From Aequorivita capsosiphonis DSM 23843 (GTDB lineage: Bacteria; Bacteroidota; Bacteroidia; Flavobacteriales; Flavobacteriaceae), in NCBI RefSeq assembly GCF_000429125.1, contig NZ_AUBG01000016.1, positions 1 to 64,000 on the forward strand: a stretch of 64,000 nt of DNA, given 5' to 3'. The notes below the pieces were generated by a model, which saw nothing but the letters and a program-made list of their open reading frames with translations, searched no databases and was not told the origin of the DNA. Positions 17,633-25,867 of this stretch are shown here, in pieces. The first letter of the stretch is position 1. Each line of letters begins with the position of its first letter. The position numbers and the translations under genes were made by a program.

Positions 17633-17640
17633 TATATTTG
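17633..17640 (+). promoter_or_regulatory. -7 element of the tandem lipoprotein cluster
   Basis: TATATTTG, a perfect -7 form, sits 30 bp before the ATG at 17671. The -33 position falls inside the upstream terminator hairpin and reads GTG instead of TTG. Confidence 0.55.
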
Positions 17641-17670
17641 GATACTCACCATTTTAACATTTCATTAATA

Positions 17671-19104
17671 ATGCGATTCTCACTAAATAACAGCTTTTCG
17701 ATATTACTTTTTTTTTCAGTGTTCACCTTCATTTCCTGCTCAAAAGACAGTGATGAACCAGAACAAATCGAAACTCAAATAACAGTTACCACTCAGGATT
17801 TTTCAACCACCATGGATGAAAATCCAACAAATGGACAAGTAATCGGAACCGTTCAAGGAAATACAAACCAAGGATCTATTACTTTTTCAATCACGGAACA
17901 AAATCCTTCGGAAGCTTTTTCTATTGATGCTGCTTCTGGTGAATTGAAGGTTACGGATGGAATGCTTTTTGATTTTGAAATCAATCCAACAATTACGGGA
18001 ACAGTGAAGGTGGCAAATGGGACGGTTTCTAAAATTGCAGTAGTTACTATTTCATTAAATGATATAAGCACTGAAAATATATATGATGGTGATGTATATT
18101 TAAGCTCCCAAGATGAAGTAAACACCTTTGGGGCCAGCAATTACGTTCGCATTACCGGATTTCTCTTTATAGGAAAAGATTCTGAAACTGAATTAAGTAA
18201 TATTTCAGATTTAACGCCTTTAGAAAGTCTGAATAGAATTGATGGCGACTTTACTATTTATCGTAATGGCGAATTATCAAATACGCTAGGACTTGGGAAT
18301 ATTGAAGACATTGGCAGTAATCTTATAATAGGGGAAAACCCCATTTTGATAAGTGTTAGCGATTTAAATAATATTACTTCTGTTCAAAATGATTTATCTA
18401 TAAATGAAAATCCGTTACTAGAAGATATGGAGGGATTGAGCAACATAACCAATGTTAGTGGAAATTTATTTTTCTACAATAACCCCTTAACTCCCAATTT
18501 GAATTGGATGAGGAATTTATCCTCAATTGGAAAAGACCTTTATATCGGGGGATGTAAGCTGATCAGAACTTTAAATGGGCTTAATAGTTTAAGAAATGTT
18601 GGTCCATATATTACAATTGAGAATAATGAATTACTCGAGAACTTAAATGGTTTGGAAAATTTAATCGCTACGATTGAAGTATTAAAAATAAATAACAATG
18701 CCTCATTATTAAATATCGCGGATCTTAATAATATCACAGTAACTTTTGAAATAATCATTTCAAATAATAAAAAACTACAAAATTTAATTGGTTTATCAAA
18801 AATAACGTATCTTACTTTTGGCGCCTATATTGTTAAAAATAATTCATTAATCGATTTAACAGGACTAGATAATCTTATATCTAGCGGTTTAACCGTGAAA
18901 CAAAATCAGAGCTTGATAAACTTAAATGGATTAAATGGTTTACAATATGCTGAACAATTAATATTTTATTCTAACCCTTCTCTTTCTGATTTTTGCGCCC
19001 TCCAAAATTCATTAATCACAAACCTCAATATATACTATTCTGTAGCGGGTAATGGTTTTGACCCAACTCAACAGGATTTAATAGATGGCAATTGCAGTCT
19101 TTAA
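17671..19104 (+). CDS. Surface lipoprotein with cadherin-like and L-domain-like repeats (copy 1)
   Basis: A 477-residue predicted lipoprotein. The signal ends in FISCSKDSDEPEQ, where the Cys is the lipidation site and the acidic stretch resembles a lipoprotein export signal. Residues of about 35-135 form a cadherin-like fold (DENPTNGQVIG, SIDAASGELKV). The rest is a solenoid of roughly 25-residue units of the type L.nI.GL.nL..I...L.I..N, similar to the receptor L domain. It ends in a cap DPTQQDLIDGNCSL. I start at the ATG at 17671, which gives the proper signal. The ligand is unknown. Confidence 0.8.
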   Translation: MRFSLNNSFSILLFFSVFTFISCSKDSDEPEQIETQITVTTQDFSTTMDENPTNGQVIGTVQGNTNQGSITFSITEQNPSEAFSIDAASGELKVTDGMLFDFEINPTITGTVKVANGTVSKIAVVTISLNDISTENIYDGDVYLSSQDEVNTFGASNYVRITGFLFIGKDSETELSNISDLTPLESLNRIDGDFTIYRNGELSNTLGLGNIEDIGSNLIIGENPILISVSDLNNITSVQNDLSINENPLLEDMEGLSNITNVSGNLFFYNNPLTPNLNWMRNLSSIGKDLYIGGCKLIRTLNGLNSLRNVGPYITIENNELLENLNGLENLIATIEVLKINNNASLLNIADLNNITVTFEIIISNNKKLQNLIGLSKITYLTFGAYIVKNNSLIDLTGLDNLISSGLTVKQNQSLINLNGLNGLQYAEQLIFYSNPSLSDFCALQNSLITNLNIYYSVAGNGFDPTQQDLIDGNCSL

Positions 19105-19115
19105 AAAATAAAATT

Positions 19116-20531
19116 ATGAATAGAATTCTACCTTTTAAAATAATAGCGTTCATTGCTCTCTTCACTTTTATTTCCTGCTCAAAAGATAGTGATGAACCGG
19201 AACAAATCGAAAAGAATGTACTTACTCAGGATTTTTCAACAACAATGGATGAAAACCCAACAAATGGCCAGTTAATAGGTACTATATCCGGGACCACTAA
19301 CCAAGGCACTGTTACATTTTCAGTTATTGAACAATCTCCAGAAGATGCCTTTTCCATTGATTCTTCCACTGGGGAATTAAAGGTTGCAGAAGCAAGCATT
19401 TTTAATTTTGAGATAAACCCCACAATAACCGGTACAATAAAAGTGGCAAATGAAACTTTATTTGAAATAGCTACAGTAACCATTAATCTAAACGATTTAG
19501 AGGAAGATAGACCTTTCCAAGGGGATGTGTTTTTGAGAAGCCAAAGTGAAATAAATGATTTCGGAAATTTAGGTTATACACGTATAATAGGAAATTTAAA
19601 TATTGGGAATTATGATTATGATGACATTGTGGACTTAACCCCTTTATTAAATTTAGAAAAGATAGATGATTATTTATCTATATACAACTGTTCTCAACTT
19701 GCTACAATCAATGGGTTGAGAAACCTTTCACATATTGGATCAAATTTTCTAATAATTGCAAATCCTTCGCTTAAAAAAATACACGATTTGCAAAGTCTCA
19801 CTTCAATAGAAGGAACGCTGGATATATCTTTAAGTTTGCAATTAACAGATATTAGTGGGTTCAATTCTTTGGAAAGTATTGGAAATGAGATGTTAATTGA
19901 TCAAATAGGTCTTGCCAACTTGGATGATTTTGAGAATCTAAAAGCTATAGGAGGAAATTTAAATATTTCGTATTGTGCTAATCTAAAAAATATCGATGGA
20001 TTGTCCAACTTAGAAAATATAGGCCCCACATTAAGTATCATTTCGAACGATATCTTGATCAATCTAAACGGATTTGCAAATTTAACCGACACTGTTTTAG
20101 AATTGAAGGTTAGTGGTAATCATATACTTCAAAATATATCCGGACTGCAAAATATTGATGTTTCGGAAAATATTAGTATCAGTGACAATTCTCTTTTGAA
20201 AAACATCGACGGTCTTTCAAGAATCAGCAGTCTATCAAGTGTTACTTTGTTAAAAAACAACTCATTGAAAAATATAGATGGGCTGTCCAACCTTAATACT
20301 ATAAGTAATGACATTAAGATTACAAGAAATAAAAGTTTGTCTAATTTAAACGCTCTTACTGGGTTAACAAGGGTTGATGGACTTATGGAGATTTCGCAAA
20401 ACTTATTGTTGAGAGATTTTTGTGGACTACAAAATTTTATGACAAGTGGCACTTTGGGATCTTACGAGATTTCAGACAATTTATTTAATCCAACTAAACA
20501 AGATATTATAGATGGGAACTGCAGTATTTAA
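19116..20531 (+). CDS. Surface lipoprotein with cadherin-like and L-domain-like repeats (copy 2)
   Basis: A 471-residue paralog beginning 11 bp after copy 1. The signal peptide end and the following residues (FTFISCSKDSDEPEQIE) are identical to copy 1, also nearly so in DNA, while the solenoid has diverged strongly. The same cap closes the protein (NPTKQDIIDGNCSI). I start at the ATG at 19116 for the lipoprotein signal. It is cotranscribed with its neighbours by position. Confidence 0.8.
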   Translation: MNRILPFKIIAFIALFTFISCSKDSDEPEQIEKNVLTQDFSTTMDENPTNGQLIGTISGTTNQGTVTFSVIEQSPEDAFSIDSSTGELKVAEASIFNFEINPTITGTIKVANETLFEIATVTINLNDLEEDRPFQGDVFLRSQSEINDFGNLGYTRIIGNLNIGNYDYDDIVDLTPLLNLEKIDDYLSIYNCSQLATINGLRNLSHIGSNFLIIANPSLKKIHDLQSLTSIEGTLDISLSLQLTDISGFNSLESIGNEMLIDQIGLANLDDFENLKAIGGNLNISYCANLKNIDGLSNLENIGPTLSIISNDILINLNGFANLTDTVLELKVSGNHILQNISGLQNIDVSENISISDNSLLKNIDGLSRISSLSSVTLLKNNSLKNIDGLSNLNTISNDIKITRNKSLSNLNALTGLTRVDGLMEISQNLLLRDFCGLQNFMTSGTLGSYEISDNLFNPTKQDIIDGNCSI

Positions 20532-20562
20532 AATTAAACAATATTTCCGAAGCTCTAATTTT

Positions 20563-22140
20563 ATGAAAGTATTAAATAAGATCAATAAATATCAACTCGT
20601 TTTGTTTTTAGCAAGTTTTTTTATCATTTCTTGTTCAACTGATGAGGATTCCACCACTCCCATTCAAACAGTTATCACCACTTATGACTTCTCAAAAACA
20701 ATAGATGAAAATCCTGCACAAGGATTCGAGATAGGCAATGTCTTGGCAAGTACAAACCAAGGAGATCTAACTTTTTCTTTGACCGAACAAACCCCAGCAG
20801 GTGCAATGAACATTGGTTTAGAAACTGGAATACTGACAGTTGCAAACCCTAGTGTTTTTATTTTTGAAACTAACCCCACAATTACAGGATTGGTAACCGT
20901 TACCAATGGTGCGGTCTCTAAAAGTACAAACATCAATATCTCCCTTAACGACATAACAGAAGATAATATATATATTGGCTCAATAAACCTTAGAAGCCAA
21001 GCAGAAGTTGAGGCCTTTGGAGCTAATAATTATACTCATATTTCTAGCACCTTAAATATTGGAAAATATCTTGATTATGAAGTTTCGGATATTAATGATC
21101 TCTCACCGCTTTCGTCCTTAACCAGTATTGGTGTAAATTTATTAGTTGGCCTCAATCCAAATCTTCAAAATTTGAATGGTCTGGAAAATTTAACAAACGT
21201 TACGAATACAATTCTCATTGCCCAAAATGAGTCACTTACTACAATTCAAAGTCTAAGCGAAGTAAATTCCGATTACATTTCTATTAACATTTTAGAAAAT
21301 AATAATCTTCAAAACCTAGATGGCCTGGAAAAGATCAAGATATTAATTGGTCTGGAGATTTCTGAAAACTCCTCATTACAAAACATAGATGGACTCGCCA
21401 ATGTAACACAAACCTACAGCTTAAAAATTAATGAAAACCCAGAATTGACAAACATTGACGGACTTCAAAATCTCACAAGTGCCAATGGTGGGATTATGAT
21501 TCGCAATAATAAAAGTCTAACCAACCTTGATTCTTTAGAAAACCTCAAATATTTAGAAGATAATCTAACAATAATTGAGAATCAGTCTTTATTGAATATT
21601 GATGGTATTAGAAATCTGGTTTTGAGACCTAAACTCATCTATATTAGAGATAATGCATCACTTAATAGCATCGCTGGATTACTCGGCATTGAAGTTTCGG
21701 GAGCTTTGGCGATAAGCGATAATCCATCTTTACTTAATCTCGTAGGTCTGAATAATCTTAAAACAGCTTCTTTAAGTTTAGAGATAATTGGTAATTCGAG
21801 TATTCAAAACATTGACGAATTGAGCAATCTTGAATCCGCAGACAAGCTTAGATTGAATAATAATAGTGGTTTGCAGAATATCAACGGTCTTTCCAATTTA
21901 AAGTCCATAACCCAAGATCTTGATATAAAGGATAATAATTCAATTCTGAACTTAAATGGATTACAAAATCTCTACTATTTAAAGAGAAACCTAAGAGTTA
22001 CTGGAAATACATCTCTAGCAGATTTATGTGCTCTGCAACTTCTTCTTGTTAGTGATGGTTTGGGTGGTAATTTTACTGTAAACAATAATGCCTATAACCC
22101 AACGAAACAAGATATCATAAACGGCAATTGCAGTTTGTAA
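20563..22140 (+). CDS. Surface lipoprotein with cadherin-like and L-domain-like repeats (copy 3)
   Basis: A 525-residue third paralog, 31 bp after copy 2. The signal ends at FFIISCSTDEDS. The cadherin-like part (DENPAQGFEIG, ...TNPTITGLVTVTNG) and the cap (NPTKQDIINGNCSL) are kept, and the solenoid has more repeat units than in copies 1 and 2. Repeats of the form NLDGLEN or NIDGLxNL recur about every 22-25 residues. The start is the ATG at 20563. Confidence 0.8.
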   Translation: MKVLNKINKYQLVLFLASFFIISCSTDEDSTTPIQTVITTYDFSKTIDENPAQGFEIGNVLASTNQGDLTFSLTEQTPAGAMNIGLETGILTVANPSVFIFETNPTITGLVTVTNGAVSKSTNINISLNDITEDNIYIGSINLRSQAEVEAFGANNYTHISSTLNIGKYLDYEVSDINDLSPLSSLTSIGVNLLVGLNPNLQNLNGLENLTNVTNTILIAQNESLTTIQSLSEVNSDYISINILENNNLQNLDGLEKIKILIGLEISENSSLQNIDGLANVTQTYSLKINENPELTNIDGLQNLTSANGGIMIRNNKSLTNLDSLENLKYLEDNLTIIENQSLLNIDGIRNLVLRPKLIYIRDNASLNSIAGLLGIEVSGALAISDNPSLLNLVGLNNLKTASLSLEIIGNSSIQNIDELSNLESADKLRLNNNSGLQNINGLSNLKSITQDLDIKDNNSILNLNGLQNLYYLKRNLRVTGNTSLADLCALQLLLVSDGLGGNFTVNNNAYNPTKQDIINGNCSL

Positions 22141-22159
22141 ATGTCTCCCACCATAATTT

Positions 22160-22200
22160 TCCCTTACTCTCTGTGCCTCTGTGTTAAATTTAACCGCGCT
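22160..22200. repeat. Dispersed CACAGAG-type intergenic repeat
   Basis: The segment with CTCTGTGCCTCTGTGTTAA is the reverse orientation of a repeat also seen at 1187-1232 and 46339-46385. It lies in the 151-bp gap after copy 3. Confidence 0.55.
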
Positions 22201-22291
22201 GCCATAAAGGAGGTTTATCTTTTTTATGACTTCATTAACTGAGTATTCCCAAGCTTTCAATCAAATTTGTTTAAATCATTTATTTTAAAAA

Positions 22292-23467
22292 ATGTCAGAA
22301 ACAAATAAGAGAAGCAGGTTTAAAAAGAAGCGATATACAATTCCGATTATCATTTTAATCCTTCTTATAGCTTTTAGAATATATCTTCCCACGTTAGTAA
22401 AAAAGAATGTCAACAAAGTCTTGGCAGACATTCCCGGCTATTACGGCCAAGTGGATGATATTGATATTTCACTGATACGAGGGGCTTATGTGATTAAGGG
22501 AATGTATTTAAACAAAGGGACCGCAGACTCCCAAGTTCCCTTTCTCAGTTTCCCGAAAAGTGAAATTTCCATGGAATGGAAATCACTTTTTAAAGGAAAA
22601 ATAGTAAGTGAGATCATAATGACCAGTCCTGAAGTAGTGTACGTTTTTGAAGATCAAAAAGAAGAAAGCGGAGACGCAGATGTTGATGATTGGACAAAAG
22701 CACTAACAGAACTCGTTCCCATAGACATAAACCACTTTGAAGTACACGATGGTAAAATTGCTTTTGTTCAGCTTTCGGCAGATCCTAATATCGATTTGCA
22801 GATAGCCAAATTAGAACTTACCGCAGATAACTTACGCAACGTGGTGGAAAAAGAGCGCATTCTCCCCTCACCTATCCGCGCTACAGGAGTTTCCATCGGA
22901 AATGGAAAAGTCTCCTTGGAAGGAAATATGAACCTGGTTAAGGAAATTCCAGACATGGATCTTTCCTTTTCTCTAGAAAATGCAGATGTAACTGCGTTAA
23001 ATGATTTCACAAATTATTACGCTGGTCTGGATTTCGACAAAGGAACATTCGGCCTTTATAGTGAAGTAGCAATCGCTGATGGGCATTTAATTGGTTATAT
23101 AAAACCATTGCTTACAGACACCAAATTAATAGGTGAAGGCGACAGTTTTCTCGATGTTTTATGGGAAGGCTTTGCTGGGCTCTTTAAATTTATATTGAAA
23201 AATCAGGGAACTGATACCGTGGCCACAAAAGTTCCTATTGAAGGCGATTTAAACAATGTTGATGCTGGGGTTTGGCCTACCGTATTGGGCATTTTTAAAA
23301 ATGGATGGATAAAAGCATTTACAGATCAAGTTGATGATGATATAAATTACAAGGATGCCTTTAAAGCTGGAGATATCACTAGAAAAGAAAAACGTGAATT
23401 GCGCAAAAAGGAACGCCAAGAAGAAAGAGCAAAACGGAAAAAAGAGCGCGAGATTAATAAAGGTTGA
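22292..23467 (+). CDS. DUF748 domain-containing membrane protein
   Basis: A 391-residue protein with a single N-terminal membrane helix (about 17-30) followed by a beta-rich region of the AsmA/DUF748 type (DIPGYYGQVDDIDISLIRGAY as its opening). It ends in a very basic, charged tail (RKEKRELRKKERQEERAKRK). AsmA-like proteins are linked to envelope lipid or outer-membrane biogenesis; the role here is not established. Confidence 0.75.
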   Translation: MSETNKRSRFKKKRYTIPIIILILLIAFRIYLPTLVKKNVNKVLADIPGYYGQVDDIDISLIRGAYVIKGMYLNKGTADSQVPFLSFPKSEISMEWKSLFKGKIVSEIIMTSPEVVYVFEDQKEESGDADVDDWTKALTELVPIDINHFEVHDGKIAFVQLSADPNIDLQIAKLELTADNLRNVVEKERILPSPIRATGVSIGNGKVSLEGNMNLVKEIPDMDLSFSLENADVTALNDFTNYYAGLDFDKGTFGLYSEVAIADGHLIGYIKPLLTDTKLIGEGDSFLDVLWEGFAGLFKFILKNQGTDTVATKVPIEGDLNNVDAGVWPTVLGIFKNGWIKAFTDQVDDDINYKDAFKAGDITRKEKRELRKKERQEERAKRKKEREINKG

Positions 23468-23789
23468 TTTTTAAATAGGACTTAGGACTAAAGGACTTAA
23501 GACATAAGACCTTTACGTTGCGGGAAAATTTAAACTGTTATAATACTTTTTAGTCATACATTATATGTCTTACTGTCTATCATCTAACTACATTTATAAC
23601 AGACTGATATTTAATAATCTACATATATAAGGATAAAGAGATGACTAAACGATTTTGTTTCTGCACTAATATTACAGCGCATTCTAAGCAGACTGAAAGT
23701 CTGTTGCATTAGTGAAATTCAAAGCGCCCTGATTGCGTCATCATTTTTCGAGGAAAGATTGAATTAGTGTATATTAGTGATCCCGATAG
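23468..23789. other. Non-coding left flank of the IS110 element
   Basis: About 320 bp with GGACTTA near-repeats at 23478-23510, a CAGACT / AGTCTG hairpin at 23689-23703 and no open frame. It ends in TCCCGATAG (23781-23789), one half of the palindrome that the element split. Confidence 0.6.
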
Positions 23790-23850
23790 ATTCTGTGTTA
23801 ACTAACAAGAGATTTTCTCTTTTTTTTATTATTTTTGTTATTCAAGACGG

Positions 23851-24912
23851 CTATAAGCTAGTCTGTAAAAGGATACTTTCTGCATTTGCATTTAGTGTCC
23901 TTTTTTGTTGATAATCATTCTCAAACTTAGTTTTATCCTTATCTATAACAAATATAAGTTCCAGCATTTTTCTCTGCACAGCTATCAGTGCTTTCATTTT
24001 AACCCCACTTTTGGCAACTATTCGGGTATATAGGTCTCTATGGAATTTATTATACTTTACGGATGACAGAGAAGGTAGGTGCATTGATTTTCTAAGATGC
24101 CTATTCCCTTTTTTTGATATCCGCGGTTTACCCTTTACAGATGTGCTCGATTGTTTTTCCCTAACATCCAGGCCCGCATAACCGGTCAATTGTTTTTTGT
24201 TTCTTATCAGCTCGAACCCATTGGTCTCAGCTAATACGATGACCGCGGTCAGCTCTCCCACGCCTGGTATGGAACAAATATTTTTTATTCTTTCCCTAAT
24301 ATCCGGATAATCCTTTAGCAATGTGGCTATATCCATCTTGATTTCTTTCTCCTGACCGTTGAGAAATTTGATTCTCTCAGCAATACGTTCAAGGCTTCTT
24401 TGGTTAGGCATAGCCTCCGCTTTTTCCGCGTGTAGCTGATTTTTGACCATAGATCTCTGATCAACTATTTGGTCACGCTCCCGGGTTAATTGCTTGAGCC
24501 GTCTATAAACTCCTTTTGGGCGATTCCAGTTATCTAGTCTACGTTCAAGACCGAATCTCATAATAGCTTGTGATGCTGTCTTATCAGTAATCGTGTTTAT
24601 GTCCAATGTCCTAAAAAAATTACTGATCTTATTGGGCAATACAATGCTCAGATCAAAACCACTTTCAGCAAGGCCATAGGCAAGTTTTTCATGATAGACT
24701 CCGGTCGCTTCCATGACATATCTAACGCTATCTGCATTGTTACTGTGGCCAGCAACCCAATCGATCAAAGATTTTATACCGTTGTCAGTGTTTTTAAACA
24801 CTTTGTACGATATGATTTCAATGTCCAAATCCTCATAGAGCCTTCCCAGAGATACAACTAATTCCTTTTGGGCTACATCAATACCCGCAACTTCCTTTAA
24901 AACTTTTTTCAT
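23851..24912 (-). CDS. IS110-family transposase (DEDD recombinase)
   Basis: A 353-residue transposase with an N-terminal RuvC-like DEDD domain (first acid D12 in AGIDVAQKELVV) and a C-terminal Transposase_20 domain (SIPGVGELTAVIVLAE, then LTGYAGLDVREKQS and ISKKGNRHLRKSMH). The serine-rich stretch SSTS after DVREKQ is where the nucleophilic serine is expected. A helical linker lies between the domains. The frame is intact and of full length, so the enzyme may be active. Confidence 0.95.
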   Translation of the reverse strand: MKKVLKEVAGIDVAQKELVVSLGRLYEDLDIEIISYKVFKNTDNGIKSLIDWVAGHSNNADSVRYVMEATGVYHEKLAYGLAESGFDLSIVLPNKISNFFRTLDINTITDKTASQAIMRFGLERRLDNWNRPKGVYRRLKQLTRERDQIVDQRSMVKNQLHAEKAEAMPNQRSLERIAERIKFLNGQEKEIKMDIATLLKDYPDIRERIKNICSIPGVGELTAVIVLAETNGFELIRNKKQLTGYAGLDVREKQSSTSVKGKPRISKKGNRHLRKSMHLPSLSSVKYNKFHRDLYTRIVAKSGVKMKALIAVQRKMLELIFVIDKDKTKFENDYQQKRTLNANAESILLQTSL

Positions 24913-24939
24913 GTGTTCGATTTTTAAAATTACAAATGA

Positions 24940-25129
24940 AAAATCTCTGTCCGTTTTTTCTCCTGGTTGGATATTCTGGATACCGTTGAGGTTCCTTACA
25001 TTCTGTTCAAACTCTACGAGATATAAAAGGATAAGGTCATATCTATCGGTCGGTATATCTTAAGATTACCTAGCCATCGGTTGACTCTTACCCTCTTTCA
25101 CTTATATTTGTAAAACTAAAAATTTATTT
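24940..25129 (-). ncRNA. Predicted IS110 bridge RNA (target- and donor-binding loops)
   Basis: A predicted RNA on the transposase strand in the left end. The target loop has an outer stem GGGTAAGAGTCA (25093-25082) / TGACCTTATCC (25039-25029), 11 bp with one bulged A. Inside are guide 1, CCGATGGCT (25080-25072), a small hairpin with a TTAA loop, and guide 2, CCGATAG (25049-25043). Guide 1 pairs across the left target and CT core with one G-T wobble; guide 2 pairs with the right target and core. Downstream, ACAGAAT (25006-25000) and AGGAG (24964-24960) match the two element ends and form a tentative donor loop. The 5' and 3' ends are estimates. Confidence 0.75.
25081..25110 (+). promoter_or_regulatory. 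Outward-facing promoter in the IS110 left end
   Basis: TTG (25081-25083), a 19-bp spacer, then TATATTTG (25103-25110) on the plus strand. This is a perfect Bacteroidota promoter pointing out of the element to the GNAT gene at 25261 and antisense to the start of the predicted bridge RNA. Confidence 0.65.
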
Positions 25130-25135
25130 CCAAAG

Positions 25136-25164
25136 CAAACATAGGAGCTATCGGGACGTGGCAA
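25136..25164 (-). promoter_or_regulatory. Junction promoter for bridge RNA and transposase
   Basis: The element starts with CTCC then TATGTTTG (25143-25136), a perfect -7 form. In this insertion a flanking TTG (25164-25162) lies 18 bp before it. In a circle, the right end would supply TTG 20 bp before it. Confidence 0.6.
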
Positions 25165-25260
25165 TACTTTGAAGCCGAGTTAGATAAGGTTCGTGATCTC
25201 GGGCGATCCCCGGCGAGAGACTTAAGTCAAAATTCTAATATTTCTTAATCTAATCATATT

Positions 25261-25701
25261 ATGAAAGTAATAACAGCATCCATTGAAAATATAGAACAGA
25301 TAGTGCCATTATTTAATGCCTACCGAGTTTTTTACAAACAAGCATCCAACCTAGAAGCAGCCAGGAAATTTTTAAAAGAAAGGTTTACAAAACAAGATTC
25401 AGTCATATTCCTATGTCTGGATGCTTCTGGAAAGGGCTTAGGTTTCACACAACTATACCCAAGTTTTTCTTCAGTTTCAATGCAACGTATTTATATTTTA
25501 AACGATCTATTCGTAACTTCAGAAGCCAGAAAACAAGGCGTAGGCGAAGCGCTGATGGAACGTGCAAAAAAGTTAGCTATAAAAGAAGGCTGCAGAGGAA
25601 TCACCTTAGAAACTGATACTGAAAATCCCGCCCAATCCCTTTATAAAAGATTGGGCTGGAAAAATGATGTTAACGTAAATCATTATACTTGGGAAGTGTA
25701 G
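25261..25701 (+). CDS. GNAT-family N-acetyltransferase
   Basis: A 146-residue acetyltransferase with the acetyl-CoA loop SEARKQGVGEALMERAKKLA and the typical end LYKRLGWKNDVNVNHYTW. The substrate is unknown. It lies 114 bp outside the IS110 element, whose outward promoter could drive it. No other promoter is visible between the insertion and the gene. Confidence 0.85.
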   Translation: MKVITASIENIEQIVPLFNAYRVFYKQASNLEAARKFLKERFTKQDSVIFLCLDASGKGLGFTQLYPSFSSVSMQRIYILNDLFVTSEARKQGVGEALMERAKKLAIKEGCRGITLETDTENPAQSLYKRLGWKNDVNVNHYTWEV

Positions 25702-25717
25702 TCCGTTTCAATTAGCG

Positions 25718-25725
25718 TATTTTTG
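25718..25725 (+). promoter_or_regulatory. -7 element before the small frame and trmD
   Basis: TATTTTTG matches TAnnTTTG, 20 bp before the ATG at 25745. No TTG lies at 17-23 bp upstream. Confidence 0.4.
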
Positions 25726-25744
25726 TATTTTTATCACTATTTCT

Positions 25745-25867
25745 ATGGACTCTATCACTCTTCTTGAAGTAGTTGAAAAATATGTTTTGAACCCTTTTGA
25801 CCATGGTTTTTCGAGAGGCAAAAAAGTCTCCATTAATCAATGTAACTTGAAAAAAGATTTTCTATAA
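25745..25867 (+). CDS. 40-codon open frame coupled to trmD
   Basis: This short frame ([10 protein letters not shown]...NLKKDFL) begins 20 bp after a -7-like element and its TAA stop overlaps the trmD ATG by one base (TAATG). It is not recognised as any family. It could be a small protein, a leader peptide that couples translation to trmD, or the remnant of a larger gene. Residues are of mixed character, without a membrane segment. Confidence 0.4.
   Translation: MDSITLLEVVEKYVLNPFDHGFSRGKKVSINQCNLKKDFL

Larger units (their letters stand above)
23790..25147 (-). mobile_element. Complete IS110-family insertion sequence in a split palindrome
   Basis: A 1358-bp element on the minus strand: left end of 235 nt (25147 down to 24913), transposase, then a right end of 61 nt. 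The flanks TCCCGATAG (23781-23789) and CTATCGGGA (25148-25156) join into an 18-bp perfect palindrome when the element is removed. Read on the minus strand, the dinucleotide CT occurs at both junctions, as expected for an IS110 core. A long left end and short right end fit the IS110 group rather than IS1111. No long terminal inverted repeats are seen, as usual for the family. Confidence 0.85.

Noticed and set aside
23689-23703. CAGACT hairpin as the end of the IS110 element
   Set aside because: The split palindrome and CT cores place the end at 23790, and the hairpin lies 86 bp outside.
25170-25235. tRNA-like stretch with GGTTCGTGATC
   Set aside because: It does not fold into a cloverleaf, and no acceptor stem is found.
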